The notes below the pieces were generated by a model, which saw nothing but the letters and a program-made list of their open reading frames with translations, did no database searches and was not told where the DNA came from. A DNA stretch of 50,192 nt from a virus. The DNA lies in IMG/VR virus record IMGVR_UViG_3300002835_000286, positions 1-50,192 of that record. The stretch is one strand, 5' to 3'. The first letter of the stretch is position 1, and every line of letters begins with the position of its first letter. The position numbers and the translations under genes were made by a program. Below, in pieces: positions 38,435 through 46,331 of this stretch.

Positions 38435-40029
38435 TGGATGATTGGCTCAGTTTAGCGAAGACGAAATTAGAAAGGATGCCAAAGGAAGCAAAGCAGATTA
38501 GGGACACCGCTTTCGATGACCTCTTCTTCTTTGCTCAACTGGTTAATCCCGGATATATGTACGGGGATGTACATAAGGAAGTTTATAAATGGCTTGAGAA
38601 CTACTCAGTCTTTGGGATTGGAAATGAGAACTCAAATAACAAACTCATCCTTCTCCCCCGTGCCCATTTAAAGAGTCACATGGTGGCAACTTGGTGTGCT
38701 TGGTTGATTACCAGACACCCTGAGATTACTGTGCTATACGTATCTGCCACTGCAGAACTAGCAGAAATCCAGTTGTATGCCATCAAGAATATCATGGGCT
38801 CCTCTGTCTATCAACGTTACTTCCCTGAGTATATCAATCCTCAGGAGGGTTTACGTGAGAAATGGTCAGAGCGTAAGATGAGTATTGACCATGAGAAGCG
38901 TAAGACTGAGGGTATTCGAGATGCTACAGTGTCTACTGCAGGTCTTACCACTAATACGACAGGATGGCATGCAGACGTAATCATCCCTGATGACTTAGTG
39001 GTTCCTGAGAATGCATACACAAATGAAGGTCGTGAGAGTGTTATGCGTAAAGCTTCTCAGTTTACTTCTATTCGTAATGCAGGAGGCTTTACTATTGCAT
39101 GTGGAACTCGTTATCATCCCGCAGACATCTATGCTACTTGGAAGACCCAAGAGTATGAAATCTATAATGAACATGATGAGGTTATAGATAGGAAACCTGT
39201 ATGGGAGATTAAGGAGTTTGCTGTAGAGGATGAGGGTATCTTCATCTGGCCTAAGCGTATACGTCCTGATGGGAAGTGTTTTGGCTTTGATATGCAGAAC
39301 CTAGCTCGTATCCGTGCTGAGTATTCTGACAAGGTTCAGTTCCATGCTCAGTATTACAACAATCCTAATGATCCCGGAAGTAATCGAATCAATCGAGAAC
39401 GCTTCCAGTATTATGATAAGAAATATCTGAAACAAAGCGATGGAAGCTGGTTCTTTAAGGGCAAGAAGCTTAATGTCTATGCCTCTATCGACTTCGCTTT
39501 CTCTCTGCATAAGAAATCAGACTTTACAGCAGTGGTTGTCATCGGTATTGATTCAGAGGGGTACATCTACCTCCTTGATATCGACCGATTCAAATCAGAC
39601 AAGATTTCTGAATACTTCTCTCACATCGTGCAACTTCACTCTAAATGGGAGTTTAAAAAGCTTCGAGCAGAAGTAACAGTGGCACAGTCCATTATTGTCA
39701 GAGATTTGAAAGATAAGATTCGGGAGGAGGGTTTAAGACTCTCTATCGAGGATTTCAGACCTACTCGTAATCTAGGTTCTAAGGATGAGCGTATTGCTGC
39801 TGCTTTAGAACATCGTTATGAGAATAACACGATATGGCATTTCAAGGGAGGTTATATTGACATCCTTGAAGAAGAGCTTATATTAGCTCGTCCCCCACAT
39901 GATGACATCAAGGATGCTTTGGCTTCAGCAGTGGAAATTGCTATTAAGCCTAAGGGCTCTCGTTTACTGGAAGAGCGCAGTAATGTGCTGCTCTTTAACT
40001 CTCGCTTCGGCGGGGCGAATTTTAGATAA
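38434..40029 (+). CDS. Terminase large subunit
   Basis: A 531-residue packaging motor. The ATPase has a Walker A variant LPRAHLKS (about 74-81) and Walker B VIIPDDLV (about 185). The RNase H-like nuclease has SIDFAFS (about 347), DIDRFK and the late acidic motif HDDIKDALASA (about 500). It belongs to the T7 gp19-like group by length and motif form. It pumps and cuts concatemeric DNA with the small subunit and portal; the portal gene follows after 8 bp. Confidence 0.95.
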   Translation: MDDWLSLAKTKLERMPKEAKQIRDTAFDDLFFFAQLVNPGYMYGDVHKEVYKWLENYSVFGIGNENSNNKLILLPRAHLKSHMVATWCAWLITRHPEITVLYVSATAELAEIQLYAIKNIMGSSVYQRYFPEYINPQEGLREKWSERKMSIDHEKRKTEGIRDATVSTAGLTTNTTGWHADVIIPDDLVVPENAYTNEGRESVMRKASQFTSIRNAGGFTIACGTRYHPADIYATWKTQEYEIYNEHDEVIDRKPVWEIKEFAVEDEGIFIWPKRIRPDGKCFGFDMQNLARIRAEYSDKVQFHAQYYNNPNDPGSNRINRERFQYYDKKYLKQSDGSWFFKGKKLNVYASIDFAFSLHKKSDFTAVVVIGIDSEGYIYLLDIDRFKSDKISEYFSHIVQLHSKWEFKKLRAEVTVAQSIIVRDLKDKIREEGLRLSIEDFRPTRNLGSKDERIAAALEHRYENNTIWHFKGGYIDILEEELILARPPHDDIKDALASAVEIAIKPKGSRLLEERSNVLLFNSRFGGANFR

Positions 40030-40037
40030 GGAGTGGT

Positions 40038-41801
40038 ATGGCGCGTAAGCCTCTGGAACTCTCTGCATTATTTGGCAGGGATAGTGAAGCAAAATACATT
40101 GCAAATACATGGGATACCTATGTAAAGCAGATGCAAGGGAAGCGAGATGAGTGGCGTGAACTACGTAACTACGTCTTCGCTACAGACACCACTACCACTT
40201 CTAACAAGAAGCTTCCTTGGAAGAATAGCACCACACTCCCTAAGCTTTGTCAGATTCGTGACAATCTACATTCCAACTACCTCTCTGCATTGTTCCCTAA
40301 TGATGATTGGCTGAAATGGGAAGCATATACAAAAGAGAGTGCAGTTAAAACTAAGTCAGTAGCTATTGAAGCTTATATGTCGAATAAGACCCGTGTGGGT
40401 CACTTTCGTACTGAGATTAGTAAGCTGATCTATGACTATATCGACTATGGTAATGCTTTCTCTACTGTGGACTATGAAGCATCCTACATCACTGATGAAA
40501 AGGGGGAACAAATCCCTAATTTCATTGGCCCTAAAGCTAGACGCATCTCCCCATTAGATATTGTTTTCAATCCGTTAGCTTCCAACTTCCAAGACTCCTT
40601 TAAGATTGTACGCTCCTTAAAGACTCTTGGTGAGCTTGAGATGATGGTAAGGGATGAGCCGGGTAATGAATTCATTAAGGCTGCCCTTGCTAAGCGTAAT
40701 AAGGTGCTGCAACATGCTAATTCCTACGGACTTGATGACATGGATAAGTCTGAGGGATTCTTAGTTGATGGCTTTGGAACTTACCATGAGTATCTGCAGA
40801 GTGGTTATGTTGAGTTCCTTGAGTTCTATGGTGATCTGTACAATCAAGCCACTGGTACTTTAGAGGTTGGTAAGGTTGTCACTGTCATTGACAGGGCATG
40901 GGTGATTCGTAAAGACCCCATCCCTAATTGGCTTGGTCATGCTCCAATCTACCATGTAGGCTGGCGTACCCGCCCTGATAATCTCTGGGCTATGGGGCCA
41001 TTAGATAATCTCATTGGTCTACAATATCGCTTAGATCACCTTGAGAATCTTAAGGCTGATGCAATGGACTTAGCTGTGTTTCCTCCTCTGTTGATTGCTG
41101 GTGAAGTGGAAGAGTTTGAGTATCAACCCGGTGGTGAAATCCACATGGATGAGAATGGAACTGTCACTGAACTCGCTAAGAATGCACAGTGGGTGATCCA
41201 AGCTAACAACGAGATCAACTACATCCTAGCTCTTATGGAGCAGTTTGCTGGTGCTCCTAGTGAAGCTATGGGTATCCGTACTCCGGGGGAGAAGACAGCC
41301 TTTGAAGTGCAACAGCTACAGAATGCAGCAGGACGTATCTTCCAAGAGAAGGTCACTACATTTGAAGTAGAACTCCTTGAGATGGTATTGAATGCCATGC
41401 TTGAAGTAGCTAGGCGTAAGTTGGATGCAGAAGACATTGTCCGTGTTATGGATGATGACTTAGGTGTGCAGCAGTTCCTAAAGGTTACTAAGGCTGACAT
41501 CACCGCTTCTGGTAAGCTACGTCCTATTGGTGCTCGTCACTTTGCTGCTCAAGCTCAGTTGATGCAGAACCTTCAAGGGCTTATGGCTAGTCCTGCTATG
41601 GTTCAGATGCTTGCTCCACATACATCTGCTAAGGCTATGGCTCTGCTTGTAGAAGAAACTCTTGGCCTCACTCGCTTCCAGCTATTCAAGCCTAATGTGG
41701 CTATCTTTGAACAGCAAGAGACTCAAAGATTGGTATCACAGGCTCAAGAAGACTTGCAGATGGAAGCTTCTGTTGATCCAAGCTCAGGACAAATCGGATG
41801 A
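40038..41801 (+). CDS. Portal (head-tail connector) protein
   Basis: A 587-residue podovirus portal, T7 gp8-like in length and place. Recognisable segments include WEAYTKESAVKTKSV, a HAPIYHVGWRTRPDNLWAMG loop and AGAPSEAMGIRTPGEKTAFE, which recur in phage connector proteins. It forms the dodecameric ring through which DNA is packed and to which the tail attaches. A GGAG site precedes the ATG by 5 nt. It overlaps the following small gene by 4 bp. Confidence 0.92.
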   Translation: MARKPLELSALFGRDSEAKYIANTWDTYVKQMQGKRDEWRELRNYVFATDTTTTSNKKLPWKNSTTLPKLCQIRDNLHSNYLSALFPNDDWLKWEAYTKESAVKTKSVAIEAYMSNKTRVGHFRTEISKLIYDYIDYGNAFSTVDYEASYITDEKGEQIPNFIGPKARRISPLDIVFNPLASNFQDSFKIVRSLKTLGELEMMVRDEPGNEFIKAALAKRNKVLQHANSYGLDDMDKSEGFLVDGFGTYHEYLQSGYVEFLEFYGDLYNQATGTLEVGKVVTVIDRAWVIRKDPIPNWLGHAPIYHVGWRTRPDNLWAMGPLDNLIGLQYRLDHLENLKADAMDLAVFPPLLIAGEVEEFEYQPGGEIHMDENGTVTELAKNAQWVIQANNEINYILALMEQFAGAPSEAMGIRTPGEKTAFEVQQLQNAAGRIFQEKVTTFEVELLEMVLNAMLEVARRKLDAEDIVRVMDDDLGVQQFLKVTKADITASGKLRPIGARHFAAQAQLMQNLQGLMASPAMVQMLAPHTSAKAMALLVEETLGLTRFQLFKPNVAIFEQQETQRLVSQAQEDLQMEASVDPSSGQIG

Positions 41802-42040
41802 AATTAAATTGGGTTAAGGGTCTCTCCCCTAAAGAGAAAGAGGAAATGAAGCTCCTCTTCTCTTCCAATGCTCTTTTTAGGGAGAGAGCTATTGCAATTC
41901 TCCAAGAAAAGCAAAATTCTCTTGCTAAACGCAATACTTTAGAGGATGCATATGATTCTCCAAATTGGGCATTAAAACAAGCAGATGCAGTGGGTTATGC
42001 CCGAGCTATGCAAGAGATGATAAGTTTATTTTCAAAATGA
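41798..42040 (+). CDS. Small conserved head-region protein (80 aa)
   Basis: An 80-residue helical, charged protein beginning MKLNWVKGLSPKEKEEMK. A gene of this size often lies between portal and scaffold in podoviruses. It ends exactly where the 42041 promoter motif begins. No function recognised; it may assist head assembly. Confidence 0.62.
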   Translation: MKLNWVKGLSPKEKEEMKLLFSSNALFRERAIAILQEKQNSLAKRNTLEDAYDSPNWALKQADAVGYARAMQEMISLFSK

Positions 42041-42070
42041 TGTATCCGATTGTCTAAAAAACCAGTATTA
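42041..42070 (+). promoter_or_regulatory. Putative phage sigma promoter of the capsid operon
   Basis: TGTATCCGA-N15-GTATTA begins directly after the stop of the upstream gene. A very A+T-rich 160-bp leader follows up to the scaffold gene. It is the third exact copy of the element and the one best placed for strong late transcription. Confidence 0.7.
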
Positions 42071-42230
42071 GTAGTTACTCTTAAGTATACTTAGTTAATG
42101 CTTAGTATTTCTTAAAAACTGAATAAAACAAAATCTATATTAATAGTATTATATAGAATTATATTTTTCATATAATTTACTTCTAGCATAATACTTACGT
42201 ATAGATACATATAAGGATTAAGACATACCC

Positions 42231-43046
42231 ATGTCTAATGATGCAAATATTTTCAGTGGCACACCTGCCCCTGCTGCAGCAGCTACGCTGCAAAACGATC
42301 AATCTAATACTAACTATGCAGACCTGCTTAGTACGATTAAGAATGAACGTGGTGAAGTTAAGTATAAGGATGTTGCTACTGCTCTTGAAGCACTTCGGCA
42401 TTCCCAAGAGTTTATCCCTCAATTGAAGAGCGATAATGAGAAAACTGCAGCACAGCTAGCAGCCCTCAGTGCAGAAGTAGAACGCTTAAAGAACATTGAA
42501 CAATCCGTTGCTCAACTCAATCTCCAAAATACTGCAGCACAGGGCACTCCTGCAGCGCAAGTATCTCCGGATGATGTAGCACGACTTGTGAATCAAACTC
42601 TTTCGCAGAGAGAAGTAGAAACCATTCAGCGAAATAATCTCAACTCTGTAGTTGAGTCTGTGCAGAAAGCTCATGGAGACAAAGCACAAGAAGTTTTCTA
42701 CGGTAAGGCGAAAGAGTTAGGAATGTCAGCAGAACAGATTAATAGTTTAGCTGCACAGTCTCCTACAGCAGTATTGAAGTTATTTGGAATTGATAAGAGT
42801 GCTCCCCCTCAGGTTACAGGACTACCTAATACTGGCAGTTCTGTTAATACTACTGGTCTCATTCCTAATCAAGAAACCTATATTGGTCGAAATAAAGCCT
42901 CAGCTTTAGTTGGCGCAACAACGGCAGACTTGCAAGCAGAACGCGAAAACAGCAAGAAACTGGTTGAAGAGCTACATAGTCAAGGGCTTTCGATGTCTGA
43001 TTTATCTGACCCTAAAGTATATGCAAAACGCTTTGGTGGTTTTTAA
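42231..43046 (+). CDS. Capsid scaffolding protein
   Basis: A 271-residue acidic helical protein with an Ala/Gln-rich coiled coil (LAALSAEVERLKNIEQ at about 70-90) and a basic C-terminal region (SKKLVEELHSQGLSMSD, ending KRFGGF). Location between portal and capsid genes and the helical composition are those of podovirus scaffolding proteins, which guide procapsid assembly and leave. No protease motif is present, so it is not a fused maturation protease. The call rests on composition and order. Confidence 0.82.
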   Translation: MSNDANIFSGTPAPAAAATLQNDQSNTNYADLLSTIKNERGEVKYKDVATALEALRHSQEFIPQLKSDNEKTAAQLAALSAEVERLKNIEQSVAQLNLQNTAAQGTPAAQVSPDDVARLVNQTLSQREVETIQRNNLNSVVESVQKAHGDKAQEVFYGKAKELGMSAEQINSLAAQSPTAVLKLFGIDKSAPPQVTGLPNTGSSVNTTGLIPNQETYIGRNKASALVGATTADLQAERENSKKLVEELHSQGLSMSDLSDPKVYAKRFGGF

Positions 43047-43067
43047 TTAAGAAAAGGAAAATATTAA

Positions 43068-44021
43068 GTGAGTCAAAACCGCACTAATAGTGCAGCTTTT
43101 ATTGAAGCAGAACAGTACAGTGCATTTATCGTCCGCAACTTACACGACGGTATGCTGCCGGGTTCGTTCTGGCGTAACGTATCGGACTTCGGTTCGGGCA
43201 CTACGCTGAACATCAAGACCATCGGTACTGTCACTGTTCAAGATGGTGCTGAAGAAGTTCCGTTCTCGTATTCCCCGATTGAGTCGGGCACTGTCACTAT
43301 GACCATCACCGATTATGTTGGCGATGCTTGGTATGTGACTGATGAACTGCGTGAAGATGGCGCTCAAGTTGAAGCTCTGATGGCTGGCCGTTCGGCTGAG
43401 TCCACCCGTGCTATTCAAGAAGTGTTTGAGTCGCGCTTCCTTGCGAAGTGTAATTCTATTCAAACCAATGCTAATGCCAATCTGGTAAATGGCTTTGCTC
43501 ACCGTATTGCTTCGACTGTTGCTACTAGCGGCTCTGAGAATACTCTGGCTCTGTCTGATATCGTTGCTATGAAGCTGGCTTTTGATAAAGCCAATGTCCC
43601 CACTGCTGGCCGTGTTGCGATCCTTGATCCTGTCACTGCTGCCACTCTGGATAAGCTGGTTTCGATCAGTCGTGATGTCACTCCCTTCGGTCAGAAGATT
43701 CTGGAGAACGGCTTTGCCCGTGACCACCAGTATCTGATGAACCTGTATGGCTTTGATATTATCACCTCGAATCGTCTGCCGAAGGGCACGTTCTCGGATG
43801 GTACTACCTCGGTTACGGGCGCTGTTGCTAACGTGTTCATGAGCGTTGCTGATGACAACACCAAGCCTATTATGGGTGCATGGCGTCGGATGCCTCGCGT
43901 TGAAGGCGAGCGGAATAAAGACCTGCGTAGGGATGAGTTTGTTACCTCCTGCCGTTGGGGTTTCGGTGGTCAGCGTGAAGATACGCTTGGCATCTACATC
44001 ACTTCTGCTACGAAGTATTAA
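43068..44021 (+). CDS. Major capsid protein
   Basis: A 317-residue protein starting at GTG, 8 nt after AAAGGAAA. The text INIKTIGTV-type N-arm, AEEVPFSYSPIESG and MTITDYVGDAWYVTDE resemble an HK97-fold E-loop and A-domain, as in small podovirus capsid proteins. Codon use is more C- and G-ending than in surrounding genes (CTG, GGC, CGT), a sign of very high expression. It is followed by a decoration-type gene and a strong terminator. Confidence 0.9.
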   Translation: MSQNRTNSAAFIEAEQYSAFIVRNLHDGMLPGSFWRNVSDFGSGTTLNIKTIGTVTVQDGAEEVPFSYSPIESGTVTMTITDYVGDAWYVTDELREDGAQVEALMAGRSAESTRAIQEVFESRFLAKCNSIQTNANANLVNGFAHRIASTVATSGSENTLALSDIVAMKLAFDKANVPTAGRVAILDPVTAATLDKLVSISRDVTPFGQKILENGFARDHQYLMNLYGFDIITSNRLPKGTFSDGTTSVTGAVANVFMSVADDNTKPIMGAWRRMPRVEGERNKDLRRDEFVTSCRWGFGGQREDTLGIYITSATKY

Positions 44022-44033
44022 GGAGACCTTATA

Positions 44034-44525
44034 ATGGGTTACGAAAATTCTGCTGCAATCGACGTTTACAACCACTATGGTGTCCGTACTACGGGCGGCA
44101 CTATTGGTGCTGAACAAAGCTCGAACTCCACTTACACCATTAAGATTGATCTGACTGGTCAATCCATTGCTGATAATGTGGCTGGCTTTATTCCTGAGGT
44201 TTACGTTAAGAAGGGTATGTTGCTGAAATCGGCTGTTCTGCGTGTTGATGAAGTGTTCGTTGTTACGGGCACCTCTCCTCACTTGGAGATTGGCTCGTAT
44301 GGTTCAGTTGCTACTGATGGTATCGAAATCACTGAAGCTCAACTGGAAGCTCTTGGCACCACCCTCCTGTCCTCGACGGGTGCTGGTACTTGGGCTACGG
44401 CTAGTGCTGGTGGTATTGCTGCTGATGCCAAGATTGGTTTTGTTCTGGAAGGTGATACGGCTATCGCCGCTACTTCTGGCAAGGCCACTGTGATTCTTGA
44501 GTTCGTGTACAACACGAAGATTTAA
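44034..44525 (+). CDS. Probable capsid decoration / head protein (163 aa)
   Basis: A 163-residue beta-rich protein with Thr, Ala, Gly and Val dominating and no Cys. It follows the major capsid gene by 12 bp, has AAGGAGA 8 nt before the ATG and shares that gene's highly biased codon use, so it is probably made in large amounts. A decoration or head-stabilising role is likely; no specific family was identified. A terminator follows at once. Confidence 0.72.
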   Translation: MGYENSAAIDVYNHYGVRTTGGTIGAEQSSNSTYTIKIDLTGQSIADNVAGFIPEVYVKKGMLLKSAVLRVDEVFVVTGTSPHLEIGSYGSVATDGIEITEAQLEALGTTLLSSTGAGTWATASAGGIAADAKIGFVLEGDTAIAATSGKATVILEFVYNTKI

Positions 44526-44542
44526 TCACTTGTAACAAACTA

Positions 44543-44580
44543 AAGGGAAGGTCGCTGCTAAGGCTTCCTTCCCTTTTTTC
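44543..44580 (+). terminator. Rho-independent terminator after the capsid genes
   Basis: AAGGGAAGG (44543-44551) pairs with CCTTCCCTT (44567-44575), followed by TTTT. It separates the highly expressed capsid pair from the tail genes, which must depend on read-through. Confidence 0.88.
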
Positions 44581-44609
44581 ATTTATAGGGTTTAACCCCG
44601 GAGAATATC

Positions 44610-45365
44610 ATCACAATCGAACATACAATCATCACCGATCCATACCTTCATGAACCTAAAGGTATAGCTGCAGCGGCAGCTAATAAGGTTTATGTTTCAG
44701 ATGGCCTTGGGAGTGGTGGATGGCAAAAAGTAGCTGTCACTCAGCTTGACAGCACAGGAAAAGAATATGGACATCTGATTACAGCAGATGGCACTGGTGG
44801 CACCACATGGGATAATGCGGTATGGCAAGATAATGTAGGTTCTATTATCGTCCGTGGTGCAGGAGCTAATGATCCCACATTTGAATTGGTTACTGGCTCC
44901 ACAGCGATGTGGGCATATAGCTTCAGTGCTACAGTGCTACAACAGTTCTGGACATGCTTCCATATAGATCATGACTATGCACCTAACACTGTGATTTATC
45001 CTCATGTGCACTGGTTCAATGCCGCTGCTGTGCCTAATACGGGTAATGTTCGTTGGGGCTTTGAGTATGTAGTAGCTAAGGGCCACTCTCAGCAAGCTTT
45101 CCCATTGACTGCTTCTACCACAGTATATAAAACTCAAGCTTCTAGTGCAACTCGCTATATGCACGCTATTGCAGAAGTTGCTATTGGAGATGCTATCCCT
45201 GCCACCAATCTTGAACCTGACTCCTTAATTTATATGCGAGTGTTCCGTGACGCTGCAGATGCAGCAGACACTTGTACAGATAAGGTGTATGCTTTCTTAG
45301 CAGACTTGCACTATCAAGCTGATGCTTTTGGCACTCTCAACAAAGCTCCTAACTTCAACGCATAA
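44610..45365 (+). CDS. Virion structural protein with apparent ATC start (251 aa)
   Basis: The frame is open from 44589 to 45365 and codes throughout for a coherent protein, yet has no ATG, GTG or TTG before 44886. A GGAG site (44600-44603) lies 6 nt ahead of ATC at 44610, giving (M)TIEHTIITDPYLHEPKG. The N-terminal region (LHEPKGIAAAAANKVYVSDG) resembles the conserved head of phage fibre-like structural proteins; the C-terminal half (YPHVHWFNAAAVPNTGNV, FLADLHYQADAFGT) is beta-rich. It may be a head fibre or collar protein. A TTG at 44886 would drop the first 92 residues. A sequence error removing the start codon is possible. Confidence 0.62.
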   Translation: MTIEHTIITDPYLHEPKGIAAAAANKVYVSDGLGSGGWQKVAVTQLDSTGKEYGHLITADGTGGTTWDNAVWQDNVGSIIVRGAGANDPTFELVTGSTAMWAYSFSATVLQQFWTCFHIDHDYAPNTVIYPHVHWFNAAAVPNTGNVRWGFEYVVAKGHSQQAFPLTASTTVYKTQASSATRYMHAIAEVAIGDAIPATNLEPDSLIYMRVFRDAADAADTCTDKVYAFLADLHYQADAFGTLNKAPNFNA

Positions 45366-45367
45366 TC

Positions 45368-46114
45368 ATGGCTAAGCGCACTCTCTTAGAAATTGTCCAA
45401 GAGATTCTTAATGACTTGGATTCAGATGAAGTTAATAGCATCAATGACACTGTAGAAGCTGCACAAGTAGCTAGCATTGTTAGGGCAACCTACAATGAGA
45501 TGATTAGTAATAGGAACTGGCCTCATCTCAAGAAGATTATTAAGCTTGATGCATTAGGAACATCCTACCCTAACTACCTTAAGCTCCCAGATAACGTCAA
45601 AGAGCTAATCTCAGTGAAGTACAACGTAATTGGTGATGGTGAGACTCGGGTACAATACAAGGATTTAACTTGGAAGTATCCTGATGATTTCCTCCAATAC
45701 ACCTACAGCCGCAATAGTGACAACAGTAATGTTGAGCAAATCCAAGACATAAGTGGTGTAGTGCTGCTTATATTGAATGACACTGCTCCTCAATATTGGA
45801 CTACCTTTGATGATGAGCACATTGTATGTGATGCATACGACAGTGCTGTAGATGATTCTCTGCAAGCTAATAAATCACAGGCTATTGTCTATCAGGAAAC
45901 TGCATGGGTGCATACTGATGGTGCCTATCCGAATCTCCCTGAAGAAGCTTTCTCTGCCCTTATTGAAGAAGCTAAGAGTACAGCATTCATTGTATTGAAG
46001 CAAATGGCTAATCAGAAAGCAGAACAAAAGGCTGGCAGGCAGCAACGATGGCTTGCTAGGAAAGCATGGAAAGTTCAAGGGGGTATTCGTTATCCCTCGT
46101 ATGGAAGACGTTAA
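45368..46114 (+). CDS. Tail tubular protein A-like (gatekeeper, T7 gp11-like)
   Basis: A 248-residue protein beginning KRTLLEIVQEILNDLDSDEV, then an N-terminal helical part with RATYNEMISNRNWPHLKK and a beta-rich middle. This start and size match the tail tubular A / gatekeeper family of podoviruses, which sits under the portal and seals the head after packaging. A basic C-terminus (RKAWKVQGGIRYPSYGRR) ends it. It precedes the tail tubular B gene, as usual. Confidence 0.88.
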   Translation: MAKRTLLEIVQEILNDLDSDEVNSINDTVEAAQVASIVRATYNEMISNRNWPHLKKIIKLDALGTSYPNYLKLPDNVKELISVKYNVIGDGETRVQYKDLTWKYPDDFLQYTYSRNSDNSNVEQIQDISGVVLLILNDTAPQYWTTFDDEHIVCDAYDSAVDDSLQANKSQAIVYQETAWVHTDGAYPNLPEEAFSALIEEAKSTAFIVLKQMANQKAEQKAGRQQRWLARKAWKVQGGIRYPSYGRR

Positions 46115-46115
46115 A

Positions 46116-46331
46116 ATGGCAACTGATAACATTCATGAATATAAAGGCTATCAAATTAAGCCTAGCTCCAAAAGCCCAACCTCTTATTGTGTAGCCACTG
46201 TGGGACAAGGAGGGAAAATCCCCACAGTGCTTACAGGGTTGTTTACTTCTGTTGGCATTGCAAAAGGGATTATTGATGCATATGTCGCTGAGAAGGAAGT
46301 AAAGAATGGTAAAGCCAATAACCAAAGTTGA
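46116..46331 (+). CDS. Small protein between tail tubular A and B (71 aa)
   Basis: I start at ATG 46116 (MATDNIHEYKGYQIKP), 1 bp after the previous stop; an in-frame ATG at 46101 would overlap the tail tubular A gene. The product has a beta-hairpin-like core (SYCVATVGQGGKIP) and a helix (GIAKGIIDAYVAEKE). It overlaps the tail tubular B start by 26 bp. Function unknown; small genes here are common in related phages. Confidence 0.6.
   Translation: MATDNIHEYKGYQIKPSSKSPTSYCVATVGQGGKIPTVLTGLFTSVGIAKGIIDAYVAEKEVKNGKANNQS

Noticed and set aside
43140-44282. Long open frame (380 codons) on the - strand across the capsid genes
   Set aside because: It is the antisense of two clear, highly expressed virion genes with strong codon bias, which leaves the opposite strand free of stops. 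Its sequence shows no domain and it has no ribosome site.
44886-45365. TTG at 44886 as the start of the structural gene
   Set aside because: In-frame upstream codons give a sensible structural N-terminus, and no ribosome site precedes this TTG. I prefer the upstream non-canonical start.
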